From Mixta theicola (GTDB lineage Bacteria > Pseudomonadota > Gammaproteobacteria > Enterobacterales > Enterobacteriaceae), in contig NZ_NWUO01000002.1 of assembly GCF_002895925.1 (NCBI RefSeq), positions 372,001 to 436,000 of the forward strand: a stretch of DNA of 64,000 bases. Reading direction: 5' to 3'. Below are positions 1-10,241 of the stretch, one piece after another; position 1 is the first letter of the stretch, and every line of letters starts with the position of its first letter. The position numbers and the translations under genes are program-made. The notes under the pieces were generated by a model, which searched no databases, was not told the DNA's origin, and worked only from the letters and a program-made list of their open reading frames with translations.

Positions 1-1358
1 AGCACGGCAATGCCCTGCTGCGCCAGCGCATAGATCAGGTTGTAGATCTCATGTTTGGCCCCGACGTCGATCCCGCGCGTCGGCTCATCCAGCAAAATGA
101 CCTTCATCTCCTCGGACAGCCAGCGGCCCAGAATCGCCTTCTGCTGGTTGCCGCCGGACAGGTTCATAATCAGCTGATCGGCGCCGGGCGTTTTGATATT
201 TAACGAGCGGATATGCTTATCGGCGTTCTGCGATTCCCAGCGATGATCGATCAGGCATCCCGCCGTCAGGTTATTACGCCGGGCGGAAATATTGATATTA
301 TCGCGCACCGAATGGACCGGAATGATGCCGTCAGCTTTGCGATCTTCCGGGCAAAGCATGATCCCGGCGCGAATCGCGTCTGAGGGCTCGCTGATCGCCA
401 GCGCTTTGCCATCCAACAGCACGCGCCCCGCCTTCAGCCGCGTGGCGCCAAACAGCCCTTTCATCAGCTCGCTGCGTCCGGCGCCGACCAGGCCAAACAG
501 CCCCACGATTTCGCCGGCGCGTACGTTGAACGATACCGGCTTTCTGACGCCAACCGCATGGACGCCGTCCAGCTGTAGCCTCACCGGGCCATGCTCACGC
601 GGCGCGTAGCCATAAACATCGCCCAGATCGCGCCCAACCATCGCCTGCACCAGCATGTCGTGACTGGTATTCGGCATATCGTCAAAGGTGCGCACGTAGC
701 GCCCGTCTTTAAACACGGTAATCGCATCGCTAAGCGCAAAGATCTCTTCCATACGATGCGACACATACAGCACCACGCGCCCTTCCGCGCGCAGCTGATG
801 AATAACGCGGAACAGCTGCTCGATTTCCCGCGCCGACAGCGAGCTGGTTGGTTCATCAAAGGCGATAATTCTGGCATTGCGCGCCAGCGCCTTGGCGATC
901 TCCACCATTTGCCACTGCCCAAGCGACAGATATTTCAGCGGCGTATCGGGATCGATATCCATCCCTAAGTTTTTCAGCTGTAGCCCCGCCTCATAGCGCA
1001 GCAGCTTACGGTTGACCAGCCCGCCACGCTGCGGCAGCTGGCCGAGATAGATATTTTCCGCAATGCTCATTTCCGGTACCAGGTGCAGCTCCTGGTAGAT
1101 AATGGCCACCCCGGCATTCAGCGCGTCGGTGGTATGGCTGAAGCTCACCGGCCTGCCCTGAATCTGAATTGCGCCGCCGCTGGGCTGATAGCTGCCGCTA
1201 AGGATTTTCAACAGCGTCGATTTACCGGCGCCGTTTTCCCCCATCAGCGCGTGCACTTCGCCTGCGCGACAGCTAAAGCTAATATCCTGCAGCGCCTTCA
1301 CGCCGGGAAAAGTTTTACTGATGCCATGAAACGACAGAAAGGCTGAATCAGTGTTCAT
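1..1358 (-). CDS. araG: L-arabinose ABC importer, ATP-binding subunit (partial)
   Basis: ATPase that drives high-affinity L-arabinose uptake at the inner membrane, working with AraF and an AraH permease that would lie beyond the left edge. The frame reads from the ATG at 1358 to the window edge, 452 codons, so about 50 C-terminal residues are missing compared with the usual ~504. Two ABC cassettes are visible: a Walker [10 protein letters not shown] at residues 40-48, a first Walker B region ending in DEPTSSLS, and in the second half LSGGNQQK followed by [10 protein letters not shown]. The second P-loop is degenerate (GLVGAGRSE), as is usual for sugar importers of this class. It follows araF after a 128-base gap holding two hairpins. 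Ribose or galactose importer ATPases look similar, but the araF and araBA neighbours favour arabinose. Confidence 0.93.
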   Translation of the reverse strand, partial: MNTDSAFLSFHGISKTFPGVKALQDISFSCRAGEVHALMGENGAGKSTLLKILSGSYQPSGGAIQIQGRPVSFSHTTDALNAGVAIIYQELHLVPEMSIAENIYLGQLPQRGGLVNRKLLRYEAGLQLKNLGMDIDPDTPLKYLSLGQWQMVEIAKALARNARIIAFDEPTSSLSAREIEQLFRVIHQLRAEGRVVLYVSHRMEEIFALSDAITVFKDGRYVRTFDDMPNTSHDMLVQAMVGRDLGDVYGYAPREHGPVRLQLDGVHAVGVRKPVSFNVRAGEIVGLFGLVGAGRSELMKGLFGATRLKAGRVLLDGKALAISEPSDAIRAGIMLCPEDRKADGIIPVHSVRDNINISARRNNLTAGCLIDHRWESQNADKHIRSLNIKTPGADQLIMNLSGGNQQKAILGRWLSEEMKVILLDEPTRGIDVGAKHEIYNLIYALAQQGIAV

Positions 1359-1387
1359 GGTGTCTCCGCTTTGCCTGTTCACTGTGA

Positions 1388-1473
1388 ACGCCGGTTAACC
1401 GGCGTAAGATGATGACAACCTGCCGGCATAAAAAATGCGGGCCGGCTTACCGGGCGAGGTTCGCCGCCCGGTA
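1388..1473. terminator. araF-araG intercistronic hairpins
   Basis: Two inverted repeats fill the gap between araF and araG. One is a perfect 18-base palindrome at 1388-1405 (ACGCCGGTT and its complement). The other is a 9-bp stem, TACCGGGCG/CGCCCGGTA, at 1448-1473, directly after the araF stop. Neither has a T tract on the minus strand, so I read them as mRNA-stabilising or attenuating structures rather than true terminators. Such structures commonly raise the amount of binding protein over the membrane subunits in binding-protein operons. Confidence 0.6.
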
Positions 1474-1486
1474 ATGACTCAATGCC

Positions 1487-2470
1487 TTACATCAGCCCTT
1501 TTTTCGCCAGTTCCGCCTTGAAGTTATCGCGGGTAATCAGCACCACATCCGTTACCTCGGTGAATTTCTGCGGCTCATGATTGTTGGTTACCCAGTCGTG
1601 CAGCATCTGGATACTTTTATAGCCATGCACATCGGGGCTTGGCAGCAGCGAGCCGTAGAAGCCGGTCGCCTGGCCTTTAGAAAGTTCACTGATGGCATCC
1701 ACGCCGTTGATGCCGATACCGATAACATTGGCCGCCTTAAAGCTCTGCCCTTCGGTGGCACGCACGCCGCCAAGCACGGTGTTATCATTCATGCCGACGA
1801 TCAGCCAGTTCTTCACTTCCGGATGCTGCACCAGCAGCGAGTTAGCGGCATCAAAAGCGCCGGGAATATCATTAGATTTGGTGGGAACCTGATAGATCTG
1901 TTTTTCCGGGAAACCGGCCGCCTTCAGCGCATCGATTGAGCCGGAAGTGCGGCGGCGCGCGGTATCCAGTTCGTTAGCCGTGATCGCCATTACCGCGGAG
2001 GTTTTCACATCCCAGCCGCGCTTTTGCATCTCTTTATACAGTTCCTGGCCCTGACGCTCGCCGATTTTGGTGGCCGCCATCATGACCAACGGCACGCTAT
2101 CCATCGGCTTGCCTTTGGCGGTTACAAACTGATCGTCCACCGCAATCACTTTCAAATCGTAGCTGCGCGCTTTTGCCATAATCGCCGATCCCAGTTTGGG
2201 ATCGGGCGTACAGATAACAAAGCCCTTCGCGCCGCTGGCCGCCAGGCTGTCGATAGCGTTCAGGGTTTTTTCGCCGTCGGGCACCGCGATCTTAATCACC
2301 TCAAAGCCCAGATCTTTGCCCGCCTTATCGGCGAACTTCCATTCCGTCTGGAACCACGGCTCTTCCGGTTGCTTAACCAGGAAGCCCAGTTTCATCGTCT
2401 CAGCGATAGCGGATTGTGACATAACGGCAGCCAGCCCGATGGCGGCTAACGCTTTAGTGAATTTGTGCAT
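1487..2470 (-). CDS. araF: L-arabinose periplasmic binding protein
   Basis: Periplasmic receptor that delivers L-arabinose to the AraGH membrane complex. The start at 2470 gives 327 residues, close to the usual 329; an open frame upstream of it is not needed. The start is supported by a GGAG sequence just before it and by a typical signal peptide (MHKFTKALAAIGLAAVMSQ, cleavage near AIA-ETMKLGF). The mature part begins MKLGFLVKQPEEPWFQ and contains the sugar-binding fold of the periplasmic binding protein / LacI family (VICTPDPKLG, GMNDNTVLGGVRATEG). It is the first gene of the leftward operon and is divergent from araB, which shares its control region. Confidence 0.95.
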   Translation of the reverse strand: MHKFTKALAAIGLAAVMSQSAIAETMKLGFLVKQPEEPWFQTEWKFADKAGKDLGFEVIKIAVPDGEKTLNAIDSLAASGAKGFVICTPDPKLGSAIMAKARSYDLKVIAVDDQFVTAKGKPMDSVPLVMMAATKIGERQGQELYKEMQKRGWDVKTSAVMAITANELDTARRRTSGSIDALKAAGFPEKQIYQVPTKSNDIPGAFDAANSLLVQHPEVKNWLIVGMNDNTVLGGVRATEGQSFKAANVIGIGINGVDAISELSKGQATGFYGSLLPSPDVHGYKSIQMLHDWVTNNHEPQKFTEVTDVVLITRDNFKAELAKKGLM

Positions 2471-2843
2471 GTTGTTCTCCGGCGCAGTGTAATTTTTTCG
2501 TTGTGCGTAACGAAACGGTGTAAACGATACCAATCGGATTAAAAACGTTTTGAAAACGATAAATCAGGTAATTAGCTCGATGATTGTGCGTTACCTGAAC
2601 AAACGCTGGGCTAGTTTTAGCGGGAAATGCCGTACGAAATGTAGAGCGGTATCACATAGCAAAACTATGACAAATTAATCCATAAATTCAGCAATTTTAA
2701 CCGGAGGTTAACTTTTGATCGGCTTCACATAACCTGTAACGATGACAGAAAAATGCATATATGCAGCTGGCAAGGGCTAACCGAAAAACCGCCGCGCTTT
2801 TTAGTGTTAAAGCCTGCGATTGTTCATTAACAGGAGAGCCCGA
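2471..2843. other. araF/araB divergent control region
   Basis: This 373-base AT-rich interval holds no gene. It separates the divergent araF and araB transcripts and contains the AraC-type half-sites listed separately, plus a weaker candidate TAGC-N7-GCCGTA at 2618-2634. There is no araC gene here, unlike the E. coli araBAD locus. Confidence 0.7.
2668..2705 (+). promoter_or_regulatory. AraC I1-I2 type tandem operator of araBA
   Basis: Two 17-base half-sites lie in direct repeat: TGAC-N7-TCCATA at 2668-2684 and CAGC-N7-ACCGGA at 2689-2705. The 21-base spacing and the half-site pattern match the E. coli araI1/araI2 pair (TAGC-N7-TCCATA and TAGC-N7-ACCTGA), recalled from memory. They point toward araB. 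I could not place a good -10 box after them; the leader to the araB start is about 100 bases. AraC control is inferred. Confidence 0.55.
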
Positions 2844-4529
2844 ATGCGTGCTGGTGCCATAACGATTGGTCTGGACTTTGGCAGCGATTCGGTTCGCGCC
2901 CTGGCAGTAGACTGCCAAAGCGGCGAAGAACTACAAAAAGAGGTGGCGCCCTATACGCGCTGGATGGCCGGTCAGTACAACGTGCCGCAGGCCAGCCAGT
3001 TCCGTCATCATCCGCTGGATTATATTGAAGCGCTGGAAAAAGCGATTTGCGGCGTGGTGGCGCGCCTGAGCGACGAACAGCGCGCCGCCGTCGTTGGCAT
3101 TGGCGTGGATTCTACCGGCTCGACGCCGGCACCGATTGACCGTGACGGTAACGTACTGGCGCTGCGCCCTGAATTTGCTGATAACCCCAACGCGATGTTT
3201 GTACTGTGGAAAGATCACACCGCGATTGAAGAAGCGGAAGAGATTAACCAGCTCTGCCGCAGCGGCCAGTTTGAAGACTACTCACGCTATATTGGCGGCG
3301 TGTACTCCTCTGAATGGTTCTGGGCCAAAATTCTGCATGTATCCCGTGCCGACGCCGCCGTGCGCGACGCCGCCGTTTCCTGGATTGAGCTGTGCGACTG
3401 GGTGCCTGCGCTGCTAAGCGGCACCACCGCTCCGGCGGCTATTCGACGCGGACGCTGCGCCGCCGGTCATAAATCATTGTGGCATCCCAGGTGGGATGGC
3501 CTGCCGCAGGCGGCGTTTTTCGACGCGCTCGATCCAATATTGACCCAACAGCTGGATTACCCGCTGTTTACCGACACCTTTACCGCTGAGAAGCCGGTCG
3601 GCACGCTGACGGCGGAGTGGGCGCAGCGCCTCGGCCTCGCTACTTCCGTGGTGCTGTCCGGCGGCGCGTTTGACTGCCATATGGGCGCGGTTGGCGCCGG
3701 TGCCCAGCCTTATACCCTGGTAAAAGTCATTGGCACCTCCACCTGTGACATTCTTATTGCCGATAGCGAACGCGTCGGCAGCCGCGCGATTGAGGGGATC
3801 TGCGGCCAGGTTGACGGCAGCGTCACGCCGGGCGTTATTGGCCTGGAAGCGGGCCAGTCCGCCTTTGGCGATATGTACGCCTGGTTCAGTCGCCTGCTGA
3901 ACTGGCCGCTACAGCTGGCCGCGCGTCAGCAGCCCGCGTTAAAACCACAGCTTGACGCGCTGTCGCAGGATCTGCTGCGCCAGTTAACCGATGCCTGGGT
4001 GGCGGATCCGCAGCTCGATCATCTGCCGGTGGTGCTGGACTGGTTTAACGGTCGTCGCACGCCGTTTGCCAACCAGCGACTGAAAGGCGTGATTACCGAT
4101 CTTAACCTGGGCACCGATGCGCCCACCCTGTTCGGCGGCTTTATCGCCGCTACCGCCTTTGGCGCCCGCGCCATTATGGAGTGCTTTGAACAGCAGCAGA
4201 TCCCGGTAGAAAACATCCTGACGCTGGGCGGCATCGCCCGTAAGTCCCCGGCCATTATGCAGGTGTGCTGCGATGTGATGAACCGACCGCTGGATATTGT
4301 GGCGTCCGATGAGTGCTGCGCGTTGGGCGCGGCGATCTTTGCCGCAGTGGCGGCGGGCGTTTATGAGAGCGTCCCCAGCGCCCAGCAGCAGATGGCCAGC
4401 CCGGTAGAAAAAACGCTGCAGCCCGACGCCTCACGCGTGGCGCGCTATCAGCAGCTTTATGAACGTTATCAACAGTGGTGTGCGACAGCTGAACCGAACT
4501 ATGCCGCACGTCCCTCTTCCGCTATTTAA
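2844..4529 (+). CDS. araB: Ribulokinase
   Basis: Phosphorylates L-ribulose to L-ribulose-5-phosphate, the second step of L-arabinose catabolism in the cytoplasm. The ATG at 2844 gives 561 residues (family about 566) and has AGGAGA six bases upstream; an in-frame TTG at 2820 lacks this support. The FGGY kinase fold is visible: an N-terminal phosphate-binding loop [16 protein letters not shown] and a C-terminal ATPase part with [15 protein letters not shown] and [13 protein letters not shown]. It is followed nine bases later by araA, so the two are co-transcribed. araD, which normally completes the operon, is absent. Confidence 0.96.
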   Translation: MRAGAITIGLDFGSDSVRALAVDCQSGEELQKEVAPYTRWMAGQYNVPQASQFRHHPLDYIEALEKAICGVVARLSDEQRAAVVGIGVDSTGSTPAPIDRDGNVLALRPEFADNPNAMFVLWKDHTAIEEAEEINQLCRSGQFEDYSRYIGGVYSSEWFWAKILHVSRADAAVRDAAVSWIELCDWVPALLSGTTAPAAIRRGRCAAGHKSLWHPRWDGLPQAAFFDALDPILTQQLDYPLFTDTFTAEKPVGTLTAEWAQRLGLATSVVLSGGAFDCHMGAVGAGAQPYTLVKVIGTSTCDILIADSERVGSRAIEGICGQVDGSVTPGVIGLEAGQSAFGDMYAWFSRLLNWPLQLAARQQPALKPQLDALSQDLLRQLTDAWVADPQLDHLPVVLDWFNGRRTPFANQRLKGVITDLNLGTDAPTLFGGFIAATAFGARAIMECFEQQQIPVENILTLGGIARKSPAIMQVCCDVMNRPLDIVASDECCALGAAIFAAVAAGVYESVPSAQQQMASPVEKTLQPDASRVARYQQLYERYQQWCATAEPNYAARPSSAI

Positions 4530-4538
4530 GGAGTTTTT

Positions 4539-6041
4539 ATGCAACAGTTTGATTCGCTGAGCGTGTGGTTTGTGATTGGCACCCAGCATCTGTATGGACC
4601 GGAGACGCTGCGTCAGGTCGCCGATCATGCGCAGCAGGTGGTAGATGGGCTGAACCGGGAAGCGGGCCTGCCGGTAAAACTGGTACTGAAACCGCTGGTG
4701 AAAAGCCCGGACGAAGCGCTGGCGCTGTGCCGCGACGCTAACCATGACAACAGCTGCATCGGCATTATTACCTGGCTGCACACCTTCTCGCCGGCCAAAA
4801 TGTGGATTGGCGGCCTGTCGGTGTTGACCAAGCCGCTGCTGCAGTTCCATACCCAGTTTAACGCGGAAATTCCGTGGGAAAGTATGGATATGGATTTTAT
4901 GAACCTGAACCAGACGGCGCACGGCGGCCGCGAGTTCGGCTTTATCGGCGCGCGCATGGGCCTTTCCCACAGCGTAGTTACCGGCCACTGGCAGGAGAGC
5001 CAGAGCCATCAACGCCTTGGCAAGTGGATGCGCGGCGCGGCAGCGCGTCACGCCAGCCAGCAGCTAAAAGTGGCGCGCTTCGGCGACAATATGCGTGAGG
5101 TGGCGGTAACCGAAGGCGATAAAGTCGCGGCGCAGATCCAGTTTGGCTATGCGGTTAACGGCTGGGGCGTGGGCGATCTGGTCGATGTCATTAATCAGGT
5201 AAGCGATGGCGACGTTAACGCGCTGATTGATCAATACGAAAGCCAGTATCGGTTTAGCGCAGTCGCCGCCGTTAACGGCGAGAAACGTCAGAACGTGCTG
5301 GATGCGGCGCGTATCGAACTCGGCATGAAACGTTTCCTCGACGATGAAGGCTGTCGCGCTTTTACCACTAACTTCCAGACATTGCACGGCATGACGCAGC
5401 TGCCGGGCCTGGCGGTTCAGCGCCTGATGGCGCAGGGTTACGGTTTTGCCGGCGAAGGCGACTGGAAAACCGCCGCCCTGCTGCATATTTTCAAAGTGAT
5501 GGCGGGCGATCGTCCTGGCGGCACCTCATTTATGGAAGATTATACCTACCATTTCTCGCCGGGTAACGAGCTGGTGCTGGGTTCGCATATGCTGGAGGTT
5601 TGCCCGTCTATTGCGAAAGAAGAGAAGCCGCTGCTGGACGTACAGTTCCTCGGCATCGGCGGCAAGGCCGATCCGGCCCGCCTGATCTTCTCAACGCCTG
5701 CTGGTCCGGCGGTGAACGCCAGCGTTATCGATATGGGCGACCGCTTCCGCCTGCTGGTGAACGTGGTGGACGCTATCGAACAGCCGCAGCCGTTGCCGAA
5801 GCTGCCGGTGGCTAACGCTCTGTGGAAAGCGCAGCCATCGCTGGCGACAGCATCTGAAGCCTGGATCCTTGGCGGCGGCGCGCATCATACCGTCTTCAGC
5901 CAGGCGCTGGACGCGGATGATATGCGTCTGTATGCCGAGATGCACGGCATCGAAGTGATGGTCATTGATAATGACACCACGCTGCCCGCCTTTAAGGATG
6001 CGCTGCGCTGGAATGAGGTTTATTACCGTCTGAACCGCTAG
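4539..6041 (+). CDS. araA: L-arabinose isomerase
   Basis: Interconverts L-arabinose and L-ribulose; a Mn-dependent cytoplasmic enzyme. Its 500 residues equal the usual length. The metal and catalytic motifs are all present: the glutamates in [11 protein letters not shown] and FMEDYTYHF and the histidines in [10 protein letters not shown] and [10 protein letters not shown]. It begins nine bases after araB, with GGAG just upstream of its ATG, and is followed by a strong terminator, so this transcript ends without araD. Confidence 0.97.
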   Translation: MQQFDSLSVWFVIGTQHLYGPETLRQVADHAQQVVDGLNREAGLPVKLVLKPLVKSPDEALALCRDANHDNSCIGIITWLHTFSPAKMWIGGLSVLTKPLLQFHTQFNAEIPWESMDMDFMNLNQTAHGGREFGFIGARMGLSHSVVTGHWQESQSHQRLGKWMRGAAARHASQQLKVARFGDNMREVAVTEGDKVAAQIQFGYAVNGWGVGDLVDVINQVSDGDVNALIDQYESQYRFSAVAAVNGEKRQNVLDAARIELGMKRFLDDEGCRAFTTNFQTLHGMTQLPGLAVQRLMAQGYGFAGEGDWKTAALLHIFKVMAGDRPGGTSFMEDYTYHFSPGNELVLGSHMLEVCPSIAKEEKPLLDVQFLGIGGKADPARLIFSTPAGPAVNASVIDMGDRFRLLVNVVDAIEQPQPLPKLPVANALWKAQPSLATASEAWILGGGAHHTVFSQALDADDMRLYAEMHGIEVMVIDNDTTLPAFKDALRWNEVYYRLNR

Positions 6042-6655
6042 ATTCGTCAACTGAGCACGCAGCCGCATCATCGATGCGGCTTTTTTATTGTCGCTCTTTG
6101 AATTAAGTCACCAGGGTGAGCAAGTAATATAATTTGCTGGTGATGCAAATATTTTTAACGTGATGACTGGCTAAATAAAAGGATTTTTACCATCGTAAGC
6201 TAAGGCAAGCTATACCCCTTATTTCGCATTGACTCCCCTGCGTTCACGATTTGGGTGCGCTGATATTTTACTTTGTCTTTTTATTGCAGCATATCCTTCC
6301 GCTGAAGTGGAATGTATGTAAATGCTCTTGCCGTTAAACAAACTATTAATTTCAACATTTATTAAATAATTGAAAATATCTCAAATTATTAATTCCCTGT
6401 ATGAAATAAGACGAAATTAACTGTGCCGAATTAACGGGACAATCTTCCTTATTAGCGTTTAGCAGACCATCAAAATACCGCTCTTCATTTATTTGCCCTG
6501 TTGACTGCCTACTGGTACGTTGCGGAGCGGGGATAAGTTATTACCTCTACAGTATGTTGTAACTAATAAGCGAACTTAAAAAGCGCCCCGCCCAGAACGG
6601 TATCCTTTAGGCGGTAATCAGCCGTTAGATACCCTTCAGGCACGAGGCGCCGCTG
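6042..6655. other. Gene-free interval between araA and yjfF
   Basis: The 614 bases between the converging araA and yjfF genes hold the araA terminator and then AT-rich sequence with stops in every frame. I see no gene, no araD relic and no repeat. Confidence 0.7.
6061..6087 (+). terminator. araBA terminator
   Basis: An 8-bp stem AGCCGCAT/ATGCGGCT with a 5-base loop is followed by six T residues, 20 bases after the araA stop. This is a standard intrinsic terminator. Confidence 0.9.
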
Positions 6656-7648
6656 CTACTGCTCCAGCCTGATACGCTTCACCGGCGCATTCTGCTGCCG
6701 ATCCCATATTACCGTCAGCAGCCGCTGCAGCGCGATAAAGGCAAACAGCAGAATGCCGATAGCAATTTTGGTCCACCATGAACTCAACGTTCCGTCAAAA
6801 TTGATCCAGGTCTGGATTAGCCCCTGAATCAGGACGCCGAACAGCGTACCCAGCACGGTGCCTACCCCGCCGGATAGCAGCGTGCCGCCAATCACCACCG
6901 ACGCGATCGCATCCAGCTCTACGCCCATTCCCGCCAGTGCGTAGCCTGCCGAGGTATAGAGCGAGAAAACAATCCCTGCCAGCGTCGCCAAAAATGTGGA
7001 CAGCATATAAATCTTCACCGTCGTGGCGCGGGTTGAAATGCCCATCAGCTGCGCCGAATGCATACTACCGCCGATGGCATAAACCTGATTACCAAAGCGG
7101 GTGCGATGCGCCAGCATAATCCCCACCACCACCACCATCAGCATGATTAACGCCATCAGGCTCAGGCGTCCTCCGCCCGGCATTTTCCACGCCAGGCTGG
7201 AAAGCATGCTGTAAAGCGGATGATCGATAGGCAGAGAGCTCTCCGCGATCAGATAGCTACAGCCGCGCAGAAAAAACATGCCCGCCAGGGTGATAATAAA
7301 CGCCGGGATCTTCAGCGCATCGATCAGCCATCCCATCAGCGCCCCGAAAGCGGCGCCCGCCAGCAAAATAATGCTAAACGCCAGCCAGGGGGAAAGATGC
7401 AGATCGCCAATCGCTCTGGCCAGGAAGACCCCGGTAAAGGCGATCACCGCGCCGACTGAGAGATCGATCCCGCCGGAGAGGATCACAAAAGTCATCCCGA
7501 CGGCGATAATGCCGAGAAACGCATTATCGGTAAGTATATTGCCAATCACGCGGGTGGAAGCAAAGCCGGGAAACTGCGTCAGACAAAACAGGTAGCCCGT
7601 GATAAACACCAGCAGCGTAATCATTAGGGGTAAATGACGTTTAAACAT
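6656..7648 (-). CDS. yjfF: Galactofuranose ABC importer, permease 2
   Basis: Inner-membrane permease that, with YtfT, forms the channel of the YtfQRT-YjfF importer for galactofuranose. It has 330 residues, almost entirely hydrophobic, with the branched permease signature GMTFVILSGGIDLSVGAVIAFTG and a second conserved stretch AIASVVIGGTLLSGGVGTVLGTLFG. The sequence matches YjfF much more closely than ribose or arabinose permeases. Its start overlaps the ytfT stop by 8 bases, indicating translational coupling. It is the last gene of the operon. Confidence 0.93.
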   Translation of the reverse strand: MFKRHLPLMITLLVFITGYLFCLTQFPGFASTRVIGNILTDNAFLGIIAVGMTFVILSGGIDLSVGAVIAFTGVFLARAIGDLHLSPWLAFSIILLAGAAFGALMGWLIDALKIPAFIITLAGMFFLRGCSYLIAESSLPIDHPLYSMLSSLAWKMPGGGRLSLMALIMLMVVVVGIMLAHRTRFGNQVYAIGGSMHSAQLMGISTRATTVKIYMLSTFLATLAGIVFSLYTSAGYALAGMGVELDAIASVVIGGTLLSGGVGTVLGTLFGVLIQGLIQTWINFDGTLSSWWTKIAIGILLFAFIALQRLLTVIWDRQQNAPVKRIRLEQ

Positions 7649-8660
7649 TTTTGCCTCGCCGTTTCAGTAATTGCAGAAAACGCGGCGACTGCAGCAGCAG
7701 AACCGCCATCACCACCACCGCCTTGACCACCTGATTGAGCTCCGGCTGAAAGCCGGAAAGCAGGATGCCGGTGTTCATCGCCTGAATAATCAGCGCGCCC
7801 AGCAGCGACAGCAGCAGATTAAAACGTCCGCCCATTAGCGAAGCGCCGCCGATCACCACGGCCAGAATGGCATCCAGTTCCAGCCACAGTCCGGCATTGT
7901 TGGCGTCGGCACCGCGAATATCCGCCGCGACAATCAGCCCGGCCACCGCCGCGCACAGCCCGCTGATAACATAGGCAGACATCACCACCAGCCAGCCGTT
8001 GACGCCGGCGTTGCGCGCGGCGCGCAGATTAATGCCCACGGCTTCGATAAACAGCCCAAGCGCGGTTTTACGCGTCAGCAGCCAGACCAGCAGCGCCACG
8101 ATCGCGGCGATCCATACCGGCACCGGCAACAGCCCAAACGCGCCGCTGCCGATCCAACCCAGCGCATCGCTGTCAAAGGTGACGATTTGCCCCTGGGTAA
8201 TCAGCTGGGCGATACCGCGCCCGGCCACCATCAGGATCAGCGTGGCGACAAACGGCTGGATTTTCAGCAGCGCCACCAGAATGCCGTTCCACAGGCCGCA
8301 CAGCGCGCCGCTGCCCAGCGTAACCAGAATAACCACCGGCAAACTGTATCCTGCCACCGTTAAGGTTGCCGCCGTGGCACCGGCGATGGCCATAATCGCG
8401 CCAACGGAAAGATCGATGCCGCCGGTGGCGATCACCAGCGTCATGCCGATGGCCAGCAGCGCAACCGGTACCGCGCGGTTAAGAATATCGATCGGGCTGC
8501 CAAATAGCCGTCCATCCTGCAAATGCAGCACAAAAAAATTATGCGCCACCAGGCTATCGATCAACAGCACCAGAATCAGCGCTGCCAGCTGCGGCATACC
8601 GGGCGGGAATTTACGCTTCTGCATAGCGGGCTTCTCCGATAATACGTGGCCTTCAGGCAT
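7641..8660 (-). CDS. ytfT: Galactofuranose ABC importer, permease 1
   Basis: Partner permease of YjfF. The ATG at 8660 is chosen because it has GGAGGAGC seven bases upstream and gives 339 residues (E. coli YtfT 341). The conserved permease segments GMTLVIATGGIDLSVGAIMAIAG and LELDAILAVVIGGASLMGG are present, with about ten hydrophobic segments. The gene overlaps the end of ytfR by 8 bases and its own end overlaps yjfF by 8 bases, so the three are translated as a unit. Confidence 0.93.
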   Translation of the reverse strand: MPEGHVLSEKPAMQKRKFPPGMPQLAALILVLLIDSLVAHNFFVLHLQDGRLFGSPIDILNRAVPVALLAIGMTLVIATGGIDLSVGAIMAIAGATAATLTVAGYSLPVVILVTLGSGALCGLWNGILVALLKIQPFVATLILMVAGRGIAQLITQGQIVTFDSDALGWIGSGAFGLLPVPVWIAAIVALLVWLLTRKTALGLFIEAVGINLRAARNAGVNGWLVVMSAYVISGLCAAVAGLIVAADIRGADANNAGLWLELDAILAVVIGGASLMGGRFNLLLSLLGALIIQAMNTGILLSGFQPELNQVVKAVVVMAVLLLQSPRFLQLLKRRGKNV

Positions 8661-10170
8661 GTTGAGCTCCTCCATCCGCAATCGCGCTGACGATCGCCGC
8701 CACCGACAGTTTTTCCAGCGGGATTTCCGCCACCTGCTGTCGATCGCGCAGGATCACTACGCGATCGGCGTAGCCCACCAGCTCTTCCAGCTCCGAAGAG
8801 ATCACCAGCAGCGCCAGCCCATCGGCGCAAAGCGACTCGATCAGGCGAATAATTTCCGCATGCGCGCCCACGTCAATGCCGCGCGTCGGCTCATCAAGGA
8901 TCAAAAACTGCGGCCGGGTTACCAGCCAGCGGGACAGCAGCACCTTCTGCTGGTTGCCGCCGGAAAGCAGCTCGACGGGCTGTTCCTCGTTGGGAGTACG
9001 AATACCAAGCTGACGAATAAAGCGCTGGGCGATCTCGCTCTGTTCACGTTTGCTAAGCGGACGCAGCCAGCCCCGCTGCGCCTGCAGCGCAAGAATGATA
9101 TTTTCCCGCACCGAGGCCGCGCCAATAATGCCGTCGGTTTTACGATCTTCGGGACAAAATCCCATGCCAAGCCGCGATGCCTGCGCCGGGCTGCGTATAT
9201 TTTGCTTTTTACCGCGGATCGTCGCCGTGCCGCTGTCGGGCCGTCGAATGCCAAACAGGACTTCCGCCGTCTCGGTACGGCCAGAACCCAGCAGCCCCGC
9301 CAGCCCCACGGCTTCGCCCGGACGCACCTGCAGGTTAAACGGCTCAATGGCACCCTTTTTGCCGTAGTGTTGAAATTCCACCACCGGTTTTTCGCTGCGC
9401 AAGGTGCGCCCGGCACGCTGCAGCGCGGTTTGCAGCAGGTCGCGTCCCAGCATCAGCTTAATCAGCTCCAGCTGCGACAGCGTATGGGTTTCACGGGTGG
9501 CGATATATTGCCCGTTACGCAGCACGGTGATGCGATCGCAGACGCGATAAACCTGATCGAGAAAATGCGTCACGAAGATCAGGCTCATGCCTTTAGCCCT
9601 GAGCTGATTCATCAAGGTAAACAGCATTTCTACCTCGCTGGCATCGAGGCTGGCGGTAGGTTCATCAAGGATCAGCACCTGAGCAGAAAGGTCAACCGCG
9701 CGACAGATAGCGATGATTTGCTGCATCGCCACGGAATAGTGACCAAGCGGACGATTAACATCCAGTTCAAAGCCATAACGATTAAGCAGGCTGCGGGCGT
9801 CGTTGACCATCGTCTTACGATCGACCATTCCGAAGCGCTTAGGCTCGCGCCCGATAAACAGATTATCCGCCACTGACATATTCGGCAGCAGGTTCACCTC
9901 CTGATAAACGGTGCCGATCCCCGCCTGCTGCGCCTGAGCAGTATTGCGCGGCGTTATCGGCTGGCCGTTCAGTACAATCTCACCGGCGTCACGCTGATAA
10001 ACGCCGGTCAGCACTTTAATCAGGGTAGATTTCCCCGCCCCGTTTTCGCCCAGCAGCGCCATAATTTCCCCGCGCCGCAGGCTGAAAGAGACATTATCCA
10101 GCGCCTTAACCCCAGGGAAGAATTTGCTGACGCCACGAATATCCAGCAGCCGATCTGTTTGCTCGTTCAT
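8653..10170 (-). CDS. ytfR: Galactofuranose ABC importer, ATP-binding subunit
   Basis: Fused double ATPase energising YtfT/YjfF. It has 505 residues (E. coli about 500). The first cassette has Walker [10 protein letters not shown] at residues 41-49 and Walker B LILDEPTASLD but a degenerate signature (YSVAMQQ). The second has a degenerate P-loop (GLLGSGRTE) but a good signature LSGGNQQK and [11 protein letters not shown]. This asymmetry is normal for the sugar-importer class. The ytfQ gene lies 71 bases upstream, separated by a terminator-like hairpin. Confidence 0.94.
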   Translation of the reverse strand: MNEQTDRLLDIRGVSKFFPGVKALDNVSFSLRRGEIMALLGENGAGKSTLIKVLTGVYQRDAGEIVLNGQPITPRNTAQAQQAGIGTVYQEVNLLPNMSVADNLFIGREPKRFGMVDRKTMVNDARSLLNRYGFELDVNRPLGHYSVAMQQIIAICRAVDLSAQVLILDEPTASLDASEVEMLFTLMNQLRAKGMSLIFVTHFLDQVYRVCDRITVLRNGQYIATRETHTLSQLELIKLMLGRDLLQTALQRAGRTLRSEKPVVEFQHYGKKGAIEPFNLQVRPGEAVGLAGLLGSGRTETAEVLFGIRRPDSGTATIRGKKQNIRSPAQASRLGMGFCPEDRKTDGIIGAASVRENIILALQAQRGWLRPLSKREQSEIAQRFIRQLGIRTPNEEQPVELLSGGNQQKVLLSRWLVTRPQFLILDEPTRGIDVGAHAEIIRLIESLCADGLALLVISSELEELVGYADRVVILRDRQQVAEIPLEKLSVAAIVSAIADGGAQHA

Positions 10171-10182
10171 AATGCGCCTCGG

Positions 10183-10219
10183 TAAATAAAAAGGCCGGCG
10201 CAGGCGGCAACGCCTGGCC
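10183..10219 (-). terminator. ytfQ-ytfR attenuating terminator
   Basis: Read on the minus strand, a stem of CAGGCG around a short loop, extended by GGCC pairs with a bulge, is followed by TTTTTATTTA. It sits in the 71-base gap after ytfQ and should lower read-through into ytfRT-yjfF, keeping binding protein in excess. Confidence 0.65.
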
Positions 10220-10241
10220 GACGACAGCGGTTAAGCGCGGC

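Noticed and set aside
2640..2662. CRP site for araBA (AAATGT...TCACAT)
   Set aside because: The two half-sites are one base too far apart for a normal CRP dyad.
7999..9876. 625-codon open frame antisense to ytfT and ytfR
   Set aside because: Fully opposite two conserved transporter genes, with a composition typical of a shadow frame and no start signals.
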